A stretch of 64,000 nt of DNA from Gammaproteobacteria bacterium. GTDB taxonomy: Bacteria; Pseudomonadota; Gammaproteobacteria; Competibacterales; Competibacteraceae. Where the stretch lies: contig JACKMZ010000005.1 of assembly GCA_024235135.1 (NCBI GenBank), forward strand, positions 62,001 through 126,000, in the 5' to 3' direction. This document shows, piece after piece, positions 56,801 through 64,000 of the stretch. The notes beneath the pieces were generated by a model. It did no database searches, was not told the origin of the DNA, and saw nothing but the letters and a program-made list of their open reading frames with translations. The position numbers and the translations under genes were made by a program. Numbering within the stretch: position 1 is the first letter of the stretch; each line of letters opens with the position of its first letter.

Positions 56801-59745
56801 CCCAGGCGCTGGAAGAGCGGCATTGGAGCCCGGATACCGTGCTGTACGGCTGGAGTTTCGGAGGAGACGAAACGGCCGTTCCCGGAAATCGAAGCTTCCA
56901 GGCGCTGCTGTATCTGGTCCAGGCGTTGCGACCGCTGGTGCGCGACGTGTTGCGACTGCGGGTGATCTCCGACGGTCTGCACGACATTACCGGCCAGGAA
57001 ACTCTTTATCCGGAAAAAGCGGTTCTGCTCGGCCTGCTCAAGGTCATCGCTCAGGAACAGCCGCTGATTCATTGCCGCTGCATCGATCTGGCGGCCGATG
57101 AATGCGCCGCCGCCGATGCACGCTGGCTGAGTCCGCTGCGGGCGGATTGCCGACAGATCGAAGGTCCGCGCGTCGTCGCCTATCGCGGCCGTTATCGCTG
57201 GGAGCCCGGTTTCGAACCGTTGTCGCTGCCGGCGCGACCGGTCGATACCGGATTGCGCGAACGGGGCGTTTACCTGATCGCCGGGGGCTGGGGCGCGCTC
57301 GGTTACGCGCTGGCTCGGCATCTGGCCGCGACCGTGCGCGCCCGATTGGCGCTGGTGGGACGACGAAGCGTTCCGGCCGAAGCTGACTGGCCGGCCTGGC
57401 TGGCGGAGCACGGCGAGGACGATCCGGTCAGCCGGTGTATCCGCCGATGGCGGGCGTTACGGGAACTGGGCGCGGAGGTGCTGAGCGTAACGGCCGACGT
57501 CGCCGAACCTATGCAGATGGCGACCGCCCTGCGTCAGGCGGAAGACCGGTTCGGCATCGTGCACGGCGTGATCCACGCGGCGGGCGGAAAAGCGTTCGCG
57601 GCCCTGGAGGACCTGGACGAGGCGGAATGCGAATGGCAACTTCGGCCCAAGATCCAGGGCCTGCATGCCTTGGAACGCGCGCTGGGCGATCGGCCGCTGG
57701 ATTTCTGCCTGGTGATGTCCTCGCTATCCTCGACGCTGGGCGCGCTGGGGCTGGCCGCCTACGTCGCCGCTCACACCGCCATGGAAGTCTTCGTGCAACG
57801 CCATAACCGTCGCCATCCCATCCCCTGGCGGTTGGTCGCCTGGGACAACTGGTTGGCCGACGGCGCGAACGCTTCCCACGATCCGGCTTATCTGACCCCA
57901 AGCGAAGGCGTCCAGGCGCTGGCCCGGTTGCTGGGCCGTCCTAGCGAAGAACCGGTGTTGGTTTCCACCACCGATCTGTTCGCCCGCCTGGAGCGTTGGG
58001 TGGAACTGGATTTGAATGGATCGCCCGCCGAACCGGCCGCGCCGCTGCATGAGCGGCCGTCGCTGGCGAGCGCCTATCAAGCGCCGACCACGGAATGGGA
58101 GCGGCGCTTGGCGGATCTGTGGCGGCCTTTGTTCGGCGTCCGCGAAATCGGCATCCAGGACAACTTTTTCGAATTGGGCGGCGATTCGCTATCGGGCCTC
58201 CAACTGATCGCCAAAGCCGGCCAGCAAGGGATCAAGCTGAGCTTGAAGGACCTTTTCGAGCATCAAACGATCGCGCAACTGGCCCAGGCTTTGAGCGTTC
58301 GCGCGCCGGCCCCGGCGCGGGTCGACCCACCGGCGACGGGCGACGTACCGCTGACGCCGATTCAACACTGGTTCTTCGAGCGGGATTTCGCCGAACCGCG
58401 ACACTTCAATCAGTTCCTCGTACTGAACGTCGCCCCGGCCGTGTCCCCGGCGATCCTGGAAGAAGCCCTGGCGTCGTTGATGCGGCGTCACGACGCGTTG
58501 CGCTTGCGTTTTCGGCCGGAAGGCGGCGGTTGGCGGCAGTATTACGCCGAGCCCGACGCAACGTTTTCCCTGACCGTGATCGATCTCGCGGAGAGCGGCG
58601 CAACCGATCGGGCGCGGATTCGACAAGACGCCGCCCGGCGGTTGCAAACCGGCCTGAATCTCCAGACGGGGCCGATCTGCGGAGCCATTCTGTTTCGTTA
58701 CGAGCCTGGCGAGCCCGCCCGCCTGTTGTGGGTTTGCCATCATCTCGCGGTGGATTTCACCTCCTGGCGGATACTGGCGCAGGACCTGGAAATGGCGTGC
58801 CAACAGCGACTCCGTGGCGAAGCAATCGCCCTGCCCGCGCGGACGGACTCCTACCAACGCTGGTCCCGGCATCTCCAAGCCTGGGCCGCTTCGCCGGCGG
58901 CCAGTCAACATCTGGATGACTGGCTGGGTTCCGCGCCCCCGCCCGTGCAACCGCTGCCCAAGGATTTTCCGTCGGGGGAAAACACGTTCGGAACCGTGGA
59001 GACGGTCGCGGTCGCCCTGGAAGCCGCCGACACCGCCGCGCTGTTGCAAAAAACGACCGGCCCGCAAGACGCGCTGCTGGCCGTGCTCGCCGACGTGTTG
59101 GGGACTGCGAGTCAATCCGGCGCGGTGGCGATCGATGTCGAGGGACATGGCCGGACCGCGCTGGGGGACGGGCCAGCGGACGCGGATCTGGACGTATCGC
59201 GCACGGTCGGTTGGTTCACGGCGATTCACCCGGCGTTTCTTGAACGGGACGGCGCGGCCGACCGCACCGAGTCGCAACCGCCTGTTCGCCATTCCTTGCA
59301 CGGTCTGGCGGAGGCCGGTTCACGCTTCGGCGCGTTACGTTATTTGGGTCCAAAAGCCGCTATTCATGGGCTTTCAGCGTTGCCAGCGGCGGAAACGCTG
59401 TTACTCTTTATGGGAAGAATCGATGAACCGGCGCTAGAGAGTTCCCTGCTCAGCCCGGTGGCGGCCGAAGGCGGACTGGATGCCAGTCCTTACAATCGCC
59501 GCCCTTATCTATTAGAGATCAACAGCTTCCTTACTGCGGGGCGTTTATGGTTGGAGTGGAATTACAGTTCCGCATGCCATCGACGCGGTACCGTAACGGC
59601 ATGGGCCGATGATTGCCTGGACCGGTTGCGGGCTTTTAGCGCCCAGAACGCTGGGCGTTACCGGGCCTCGGATTTTCCCGAGGCGGAACTGAGTCAGGAT
59701 GAACTGGACGAGTTGATCGCTACACTCGGCAAACCCAATGAATGA
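53863..59745 (+). CDS. PKS 7: KS-AT-KR-T-E, a PKS module ending in an epimerisation-type domain
   Basis: This 1960-residue module accepts the peptidyl chain from NRPS 1. The KS (about 10-433; Cys183 in QTACSTS) is of the kind found after NRPS modules and lacks the N-terminal helix of PKS 2-6. AT follows (about 530-880; Ser628; HAFH, malonyl type), then KR (about 903-1366; Tyr1300, with His in place of the usual Asn four residues on; no LDD motif) and a carrier domain with GGDS (Ser1442). The C-terminus is an epimerisation-family domain (about 1490-1943). It has PIQHWFF, HHLAVDF at 1626-1632 (Phe for the usual Gly), Glu1760 in EGHGR and RTVGWFT, with degenerate later motifs. The expected unit is a beta-hydroxy, statine-like extension. 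What the E-like domain does is unclear. GTG 53857 has a better-spaced GGGAAGA and would add two residues. Confidence 0.88.
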   Translation: MNTPPPAGDESDIAIIGMACRVPGADDLAQFWRNLCDGVESVSFFSDEELQAAGVDPAQIENPDYVKAAGILSDVAGFDAAFFDVSASEAELLDPQQRLFLECAWQALEQAGCDPDRYAGAIGCFAGVGLNSYLLNNLHPLLKEKNPAMAYQILIANDKDFLATRVAYKLNLRGPCMTVQTACSTSLVAVHLGVQALLNGECDLALAGGVTVRVPQRQGYVFQEGLIFSPDGHCRAFDADARGMVGGSGVGTVVLKRYSEALADGDRIHAVIKGSAVNNDGTRKAGFTAPGVDGQAAVIAEAQAVAGVDPATIGYIEAHGTGTALGDPIEVTALTQAFRAHTDETGFCALGSVKSNFGHLDAAAGIASLIKTALALEHGRIPPSLHFRQANPQIDFAASPFFVNAALRNWAEPLRRAGVSSFGIGGANAHIVLEQPPSLPPSELSRRPAHWVILSARSASALDAAGARLADHLAANPGIDPADLAYTLGKGRKTFRYRRALLASGADDIVDRLRRGQGVLSESSEPGARPVAFLFPGQGAQYPGMSAGLYRQEPTFRQGLDRCAETLQPLLALDIRRLLNAEDADRETAAQRLRETALAQPALFAVEYALAQLWLEWGVEPQAMLGHSIGEYVAACLAGVFSLDDALHLVAERGRLMQSLPGGSMLAVPLGEAELIPLLEADLDLAAVNATAQCVVSGSPAAIERLRGRLTADGVECAALVTSHAFHSAAMDPILDAFQDRVAATARHTPKRPFISNVTGDWITSEQAADPAYWTRHLRQPVRFAQGLGRLLEEPERILLEVGPGRTLATLAQRHPARQIGHAVLNTSGKRRDAADDQPPLLDTLGRLWLAGVLVDWAAVYRHEKRRIVPLPGYPFEHKRYWIEARPDAVRPSSDGDRRKPLDEWFYTATWKRSRPAEATPAVAEAGRWLAFVDAAGLVERLAPDAGDTIRIYPGAAFGQCAANAYTLNPTRREDYRTLAQALEERHWSPDTVLYGWSFGGDETAVPGNRSFQALLYLVQALRPLVRDVLRLRVISDGLHDITGQETLYPEKAVLLGLLKVIAQEQPLIHCRCIDLAADECAAADARWLSPLRADCRQIEGPRVVAYRGRYRWEPGFEPLSLPARPVDTGLRERGVYLIAGGWGALGYALARHLAATVRARLALVGRRSVPAEADWPAWLAEHGEDDPVSRCIRRWRALRELGAEVLSVTADVAEPMQMATALRQAEDRFGIVHGVIHAAGGKAFAALEDLDEAECEWQLRPKIQGLHALERALGDRPLDFCLVMSSLSSTLGALGLAAYVAAHTAMEVFVQRHNRRHPIPWRLVAWDNWLADGANASHDPAYLTPSEGVQALARLLGRPSEEPVLVSTTDLFARLERWVELDLNGSPAEPAAPLHERPSLASAYQAPTTEWERRLADLWRPLFGVREIGIQDNFFELGGDSLSGLQLIAKAGQQGIKLSLKDLFEHQTIAQLAQALSVRAPAPARVDPPATGDVPLTPIQHWFFERDFAEPRHFNQFLVLNVAPAVSPAILEEALASLMRRHDALRLRFRPEGGGWRQYYAEPDATFSLTVIDLAESGATDRARIRQDAARRLQTGLNLQTGPICGAILFRYEPGEPARLLWVCHHLAVDFTSWRILAQDLEMACQQRLRGEAIALPARTDSYQRWSRHLQAWAASPAASQHLDDWLGSAPPPVQPLPKDFPSGENTFGTVETVAVALEAADTAALLQKTTGPQDALLAVLADVLGTASQSGAVAIDVEGHGRTALGDGPADADLDVSRTVGWFTAIHPAFLERDGAADRTESQPPVRHSLHGLAEAGSRFGALRYLGPKAAIHGLSALPAAETLLLFMGRIDEPALESSLLSPVAAEGGLDASPYNRRPYLLEINSFLTAGRLWLEWNYSSACHRRGTVTAWADDCLDRLRAFSAQNAGRYRASDFPEAELSQDELDELIATLGKPNE

Positions 59746-62700
59746 CATGAATGCGGCAAACCGGGATGTAGAGGCCATTTATCCGCTGTCGCCCATGCAG
59801 CAGGGCATGCTGTTTCACGCGATCTACAATCCGGGCGGCGAGGAATATTTCAATCAGCTCATCATCCGTCTGCAAGGCGAGCTGGACCGCGATGCTTTTC
59901 CACAGGCTTGGCGGCGGCTGGTGGAACGCCACGGCATCCTGCGCACGCTGTTTCTCTGGGAACGGCAAAAGCCCTTGCAGGTGGTGCTGAAACGGGCGGA
60001 ACTGCCGTGGGTGGAACAGGACTGGCGCGATTCGACGGAGGCGCAGCAAGCCGAACGCTTGGAGGAATGGCTGGCGGCGGATCGCCGGCTGGGCTTCGCG
60101 CTCGATCGCGCGCCGTTGTTGCGGGTCGGTTTGTTGCGTCTGGCCGAGCAACGCTATCAACTGGTGCTGAGTTACCATCACGCGTTGCTGGAAGGCTGGT
60201 CCTGGGCGCTGTTGTCCCGCGAAGTCTTCGAGATTTACCGTTTGCTGCGCGCCGGGCAGGAACCGGATTGGCCGGCGCCGCGGCCCTACCGTGACTATAT
60301 CGTCTGGCTGCAACGGCAGGACCCGCGCGCGGCCGAAAGTTTCTGGCGGGAACAACTCAAGGGATTCGCCACGCCGACGCCGTTGCCGCTGAGCCGGCCC
60401 ACCACTCTCGCCACCCCGCGTTATGGCGAATACCGTTTGCAATGGCCGGCCGCGCTCGGCGACGAACTGCGGAATCTGGCGCGTCGGGAACGGCTCACCC
60501 TCAGCGTGCTGCTGCAAGGCGTTTGGGCCGTGCTGTTGAGCCGCTACAGCGGTCAGGACGACGTCTTGTTCGGCGCCACCGTGTCCGGTCGTTCCGTGCC
60601 CCTGCCGGGTATCGAGACCATCGTCGGCCTGTTCATCAACACCTTGCCGGTGCGCGTGCGGGTGGCCGGAACGCCGACCGTGGCGGACTGGCTGCGGGGC
60701 TTGTTGCGAGAGCAGGGCGAGCGCGAGCAGTTCGCCTACGCTCCGCTGGTGGACATCCAGAACGGGTCGGAAATACCGCGCCCCCTGGCCTTGTTCGACA
60801 GCCTGTTGGTTTTCGAGAATTTCCCGGTCAACAGCGAGTTGAACGATGCGCGTCTCGGACTGCGGCTCGACGACGTGCACGCCTTCGAGCGCACCCATTA
60901 TCCGTTGACGTTGATGTTCCGGACCGGCGCGGAATCCGCCGTGCAGTTCCTGTACGACGAAAATCGCTATACCCGCTCCGCCGTCGAGCGTTTGGCCCGG
61001 CATTTTCAGCAGGCGCTGGAGGCGATCGCCGCCGATCCTCAGCAACCGGTGGCCCGTATCGATTTGATAGGCGCATCCGAGAAGGCGCTGTTGCTTGGGG
61101 ATTTCAACGCCACCGATTCGCCTTATCCGCAAGACCACGGCATTCATCGACTGATCGCGGAACAGGCGGCCCGCCGGCCGCAGGCGCCGGCCGTCGGCAT
61201 GGCGGGTCGGGTTCTGAACTACGGGGAATTGGACCGGCGGTCCAATCAATTGGCGCATTATCTGCGCGGGCTCGGCGTCGGGCCGGAAACTCGGGTTGGC
61301 GTTTGCCTGGAGCGTTCCCCGGAACTGGTGGTCGCCGTGCTCGGCGTGCTCAAGGCCGGCGGCGCCTATGTCCCCCTGGACCCGGCGTTCCCGCCGCCGC
61401 GTTTGGCCTTGATGTGCGACGGTCTGGACCTGCTGTTGAGCGAGGGCGGAGCGCAGGAGGAATGGGCCGCCGCCCGCGTGCGCCATCTGATGCTGGATCG
61501 GGAGCGGCCGACGATCGCGCTGTGCCCGGATTCCGATCCCGCCGTGCCGCTCGGTCCCGCCAATCTGGCCTACATGATTTACACCTCCGGTTCCACGGGC
61601 CGGCCCAAGGGCGTGCAGATCAGCCACGGCAGCTTGCTCAATTTTCTGTACGGCATGGCCCGGCAATTGGGTCTGGAATCGGGCGACACCTGGCTGGCGG
61701 TCACCACGCTGTCCTTCGATATTGCCGCCCTGGAATTGTTTTTGCCCCTGATGGTCGGCGCCCAAGTGGTGTTGGCCGAGCGCGATACGGTCAGCGACGG
61801 CGCGCGCCTGGCGGAATTGCTGCGCGATAGCCAGGCCACGGTCATGCAGGCCACGCCGGCCGGTTGGCGCTTGCTGCTGGATAGCGGCTGGACGGGTTCG
61901 CCGGGACTGACCCTGCTGTGCGGCGGCGAAGCCCTGCCCACGGAGCTTTCGGCGCGGCTGTCGGCGGCCGGCGGCACGCTCTGGAACCTGTACGGGCCGA
62001 CCGAGACCACGATCTGGTCCACAGCTCAGGCCATCCGTCCCGAAGCCCCGTCGTCCTCATCGCTGGAGCCCATCGGGCGGCCGATCGCCAATACCCAGGT
62101 CTACGTGCTGGACCGGCAACTCCAGCCGGCGCCGATCGGCGCGCCGGGCGAACTGTGCATCGCCGGGGATGGGGTGGCTCGCGGTTACTTCGCGCAGCCC
62201 GGATTGACGGCCGAACGCTTCGTGCCCAATCCCTTCGGACAGGGCGATCGGCTGTATCGCACCGGCGATCTGGCGCGTTACCGGGAAGACGGCGTTCTCG
62301 AATACCTCGGCCGCCAGGATCAACAGGTCAAGGTGCGCGGCGTGCGCATCGAACCCGGCGATGTCGAGGCGGCCATGCTGGAACATCCCGGCGTGCGGCA
62401 GAGCGCGGTGATCGCGCGCGACGATCGATTGCTGGCCTATTGGGTGCCGGAGCGGACCGAGGCGGATGACGCCGCCGTCGGTGACGAGCAGGTGTCGGCC
62501 TGGCGACAGGTGTGGAACGAAGCCTACGAGCAAGGGGCGCCCGGTCGCGATCCCACCTTGAATACCGCCGGCTGGCGGGACAGTTTCACCGGCGAACTGC
62601 TGCCCGAAGCGCAGATGCGCGAATGGGCGGAGAGCACGGTGGAGCGGATACTCGCCCATCGCCCCAGGCGGGTGTTGGAGATCGGCTGCGGCACGGGCAT

Positions 62701-64000
62701 GTTGCTGTGGCGCGTCGCGCCGCATTGCGAACGTTACGTGGCCACTGACGTATCCGGCGCGGCGCTCGACTACGTGAAAACGCAACTGGAGCGACGCCCG
62801 CTTCCGCAAACCGAAATCGCCTTGCGGCGGAGCGCGGCGGACGAACTCCAGGACCTGCCCGATGGGTCGTTCGACGCCGTCGTGCTGAATTCCGTGGCGC
62901 AGTATTTCCCCAGCGTCGATTATCTGGTGCGAGTGCTGGAAACGGTCGTGGACAAAGTGGCCGAGGGCGGAATCGTCTTCATCGGGGACGTGCGCCATCG
63001 GGGTCTTTTGCCCGTCTTCCACGCGGCGGTTCAAACCTTTCGCGCGCCCGGCGCCCTGCCGGTCGCGGAATTGCGCCGGCGCATCGCGCAATCCCTGGCC
63101 AGGGAACGGGAACTGGCGCTGGACCCCGCGCTGTTCCAAGCGTTGCTGGGCCATCTGCCGAGCGTCGGCGCCGTGGACATCCGCCTGAAAGGCGGCCGCG
63201 CGTCCAACGAGATGAACATGTTCCGCTATGACGTCGTGCTCAAGGTCGGCGCGATGGCTGAATCGTCGGCGGAATGGCCGACGCTGGACGGATCGCCGCC
63301 GATCGGCTTGTCGGCGCTGCGTCGGCATCTGACGGAAGCCCGGCCCGAACGCTTGCGCATTCAGGCCGTACCCAACGCCCGCTTGATGCCGTCGGCGGCC
63401 ATCGGCCGGCGCCTGCAATCCGACGCTTATGCGACGGTGGCCGAACTACGCCAGGCCCTGACGCCCGCCGACGGCTTGGAACCCGACGACTTCGAAACGC
63501 TGGGCCGCGAACTGGGTTACGCGACGGCCATCGGCTGGTCGGCCGAACCGGACGCCTTTGAGGTCGTATTCCAACGCGACGGGCAGGCAATGGCCCCTAC
63601 GGCGGCGAACGTTGGACGTTCCGGCCCCTCCGAGGTTGCGAAATCCTGGCGGAACTACGCCAACCGGCCGTTCACCGCGGCGGTGGAAATCGATCAGCGC
63701 GAATGGCGGGAATTCATGGCTCAGCGTTTACCGGCCGCGCTGATTCCCTCCCAGTTCGTGATGTTGGAAAGCTTGCCGCTCACGCCCAATGGCAAGGTCG
63801 ACAGAAAAGCCCTCCCCATCCCCGGCGTGGGCAAGGCCGGCGTCTTCGTGGCGCCGCGCACGCCGCGCGAGGAGATCTTGGCGGGGCTGTTCGCCGAGGT
63901 GTTGGATCGGGCGCGGGTCGGCGCGACCGACGATTTCTTCGAAATGGGCGGCCATTCGCTGTTGGCGACCCGCTTGATCGCCCGGCTGCGCGGCGTATTT
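59738..64000 (+). CDS. NRPS 2 (partial): C-A(Gly)-NMT-T, truncated by the window end
   Basis: At least 1421 residues are open at the right edge. The C domain (about 12-448) is of DCL type (PLSPMQQGMLFH) and has HHALLEG at 147-153, with Glu152 for the usual Asp. The A domain (from about 465; YTSGSTGRPKG at 615) has pocket residues D-I-L-Q-L-G-L-I-W-K, a known glycine code. An N-methyltransferase (about 905-1170; LEIGCGTG near 980, VLNSVAQYFPSVDYL, SNEMNMFRYDVVL) is inserted into the A domain before its last motif (LTPNGKVDRKALP). The predicted residue is therefore N-methylglycine (sarcosine). T has Ser1407 (GGHSLL) and runs to the edge. The first ATG overlaps the PKS 7 stop by 8 nt; a second ATG at 59747 is possible. 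Neither has a clear ribosome-binding site, suggesting translational coupling. Confidence 0.9.
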   Translation, partial: MNDMNAANRDVEAIYPLSPMQQGMLFHAIYNPGGEEYFNQLIIRLQGELDRDAFPQAWRRLVERHGILRTLFLWERQKPLQVVLKRAELPWVEQDWRDSTEAQQAERLEEWLAADRRLGFALDRAPLLRVGLLRLAEQRYQLVLSYHHALLEGWSWALLSREVFEIYRLLRAGQEPDWPAPRPYRDYIVWLQRQDPRAAESFWREQLKGFATPTPLPLSRPTTLATPRYGEYRLQWPAALGDELRNLARRERLTLSVLLQGVWAVLLSRYSGQDDVLFGATVSGRSVPLPGIETIVGLFINTLPVRVRVAGTPTVADWLRGLLREQGEREQFAYAPLVDIQNGSEIPRPLALFDSLLVFENFPVNSELNDARLGLRLDDVHAFERTHYPLTLMFRTGAESAVQFLYDENRYTRSAVERLARHFQQALEAIAADPQQPVARIDLIGASEKALLLGDFNATDSPYPQDHGIHRLIAEQAARRPQAPAVGMAGRVLNYGELDRRSNQLAHYLRGLGVGPETRVGVCLERSPELVVAVLGVLKAGGAYVPLDPAFPPPRLALMCDGLDLLLSEGGAQEEWAAARVRHLMLDRERPTIALCPDSDPAVPLGPANLAYMIYTSGSTGRPKGVQISHGSLLNFLYGMARQLGLESGDTWLAVTTLSFDIAALELFLPLMVGAQVVLAERDTVSDGARLAELLRDSQATVMQATPAGWRLLLDSGWTGSPGLTLLCGGEALPTELSARLSAAGGTLWNLYGPTETTIWSTAQAIRPEAPSSSSLEPIGRPIANTQVYVLDRQLQPAPIGAPGELCIAGDGVARGYFAQPGLTAERFVPNPFGQGDRLYRTGDLARYREDGVLEYLGRQDQQVKVRGVRIEPGDVEAAMLEHPGVRQSAVIARDDRLLAYWVPERTEADDAAVGDEQVSAWRQVWNEAYEQGAPGRDPTLNTAGWRDSFTGELLPEAQMREWAESTVERILAHRPRRVLEIGCGTGMLLWRVAPHCERYVATDVSGAALDYVKTQLERRPLPQTEIALRRSAADELQDLPDGSFDAVVLNSVAQYFPSVDYLVRVLETVVDKVAEGGIVFIGDVRHRGLLPVFHAAVQTFRAPGALPVAELRRRIAQSLARERELALDPALFQALLGHLPSVGAVDIRLKGGRASNEMNMFRYDVVLKVGAMAESSAEWPTLDGSPPIGLSALRRHLTEARPERLRIQAVPNARLMPSAAIGRRLQSDAYATVAELRQALTPADGLEPDDFETLGRELGYATAIGWSAEPDAFEVVFQRDGQAMAPTAANVGRSGPSEVAKSWRNYANRPFTAAVEIDQREWREFMAQRLPAALIPSQFVMLESLPLTPNGKVDRKALPIPGVGKAGVFVAPRTPREEILAGLFAEVLDRARVGATDDFFEMGGHSLLATRLIARLRGVF

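Noticed and set aside
5858..64000. A trans-AT polyketide system
   Set aside because: Every KS is followed by an integrated AT with GHSxGEY, so this is a cis-AT line.
63840..64000. A thioesterase or terminal release domain
   Set aside because: None is seen. The last protein is cut within its T domain, so release cannot be judged from this window.
1..64000. tRNA or rRNA genes, CRISPR arrays, transposases
   Set aside because: I saw no cloverleaf-like tRNA, no rRNA signature, no short regularly spaced repeats and no transposase or integrase frame. The only large repeats are duplicated PKS domains.

Overview
The window is a high-GC, densely coded bacterial stretch. A BaeS/BaeR-type two-component system, a Tat-signal protein and a DUF697 protein in the left arm suggest a Gram-negative proteobacterium, probably a gammaproteobacterium. 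This is inference; no rRNA or other taxonomic marker is present.

Left arm, 1-5291. A BaeS-like sensor kinase (1-1494) and its apparent partner, a BaeR-like regulator (4039-4701), are on the + strand. Two genes lie between them: a small protein with a Tat signal and a core resembling alanyl-tRNA synthetase (1677-2603), and a Wzx/MATE-type flippase (2623-3945). A DUF697 gene points the other way (4815-5291, -), with its own sigma70-type promoter and an intrinsic terminator. An AT-richer gap (5292-5857) without a convincing gene separates this arm from the cluster.

Cluster, 5858-64000. Ten genes, all +, with gaps of 28 bp or less and several start/stop overlaps, look like one operon and run off the right edge. 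They encode a modular cis-AT polyketide synthase / nonribosomal peptide synthetase line. In order: (i) loading MT-GNAT-ACP (AprA/GphF/CurA type) fused to module 1, KS-AT-DH-cMT-ER-KR-ACP; (ii) KS-AT-DH-cMT-KR-ACP; (iii) KS-AT-KR-ACP; (iv) KS-AT-DH-KR-ACP; (v) KS-AT-DH-ER-KR-ACP; (vi) KS-AT-DH-KR-ACP; (vii) docking-C-A(Ser)-T-E-C-A(Val-like)-T; (viii) a stand-alone Fe(II)/2-oxoglutarate oxygenase; (ix) KS-AT-KR-T-E; (x) C-A(Gly)-NMT-T, truncated by the window end. All AT domains carry the malonyl-type HAFH signature.

Read colinearly (inference), a short, probably methyl-branched starter is extended by six ketides (two C-methylated, one beta-hydroxylated, three others mostly unsaturated or reduced). 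It is then joined to D-Ser and a Val-like residue, extended by a malonate to a statine-like beta-hydroxy-gamma-amino acid unit, and joined to N-methylglycine. No thioesterase, phosphopantetheinyl transferase or cluster transporter is visible, so release and tailoring genes probably lie to the right.

Most notable features: the branched-starter loading module, an epimerisation-type domain on the end of a PKS module, a Tyr-to-His change in the module 1 ketoreductase, a 1581-bp apparently identical KS/AT segment shared by modules 4 and 6, and the putatively exported AlaRS-like protein.
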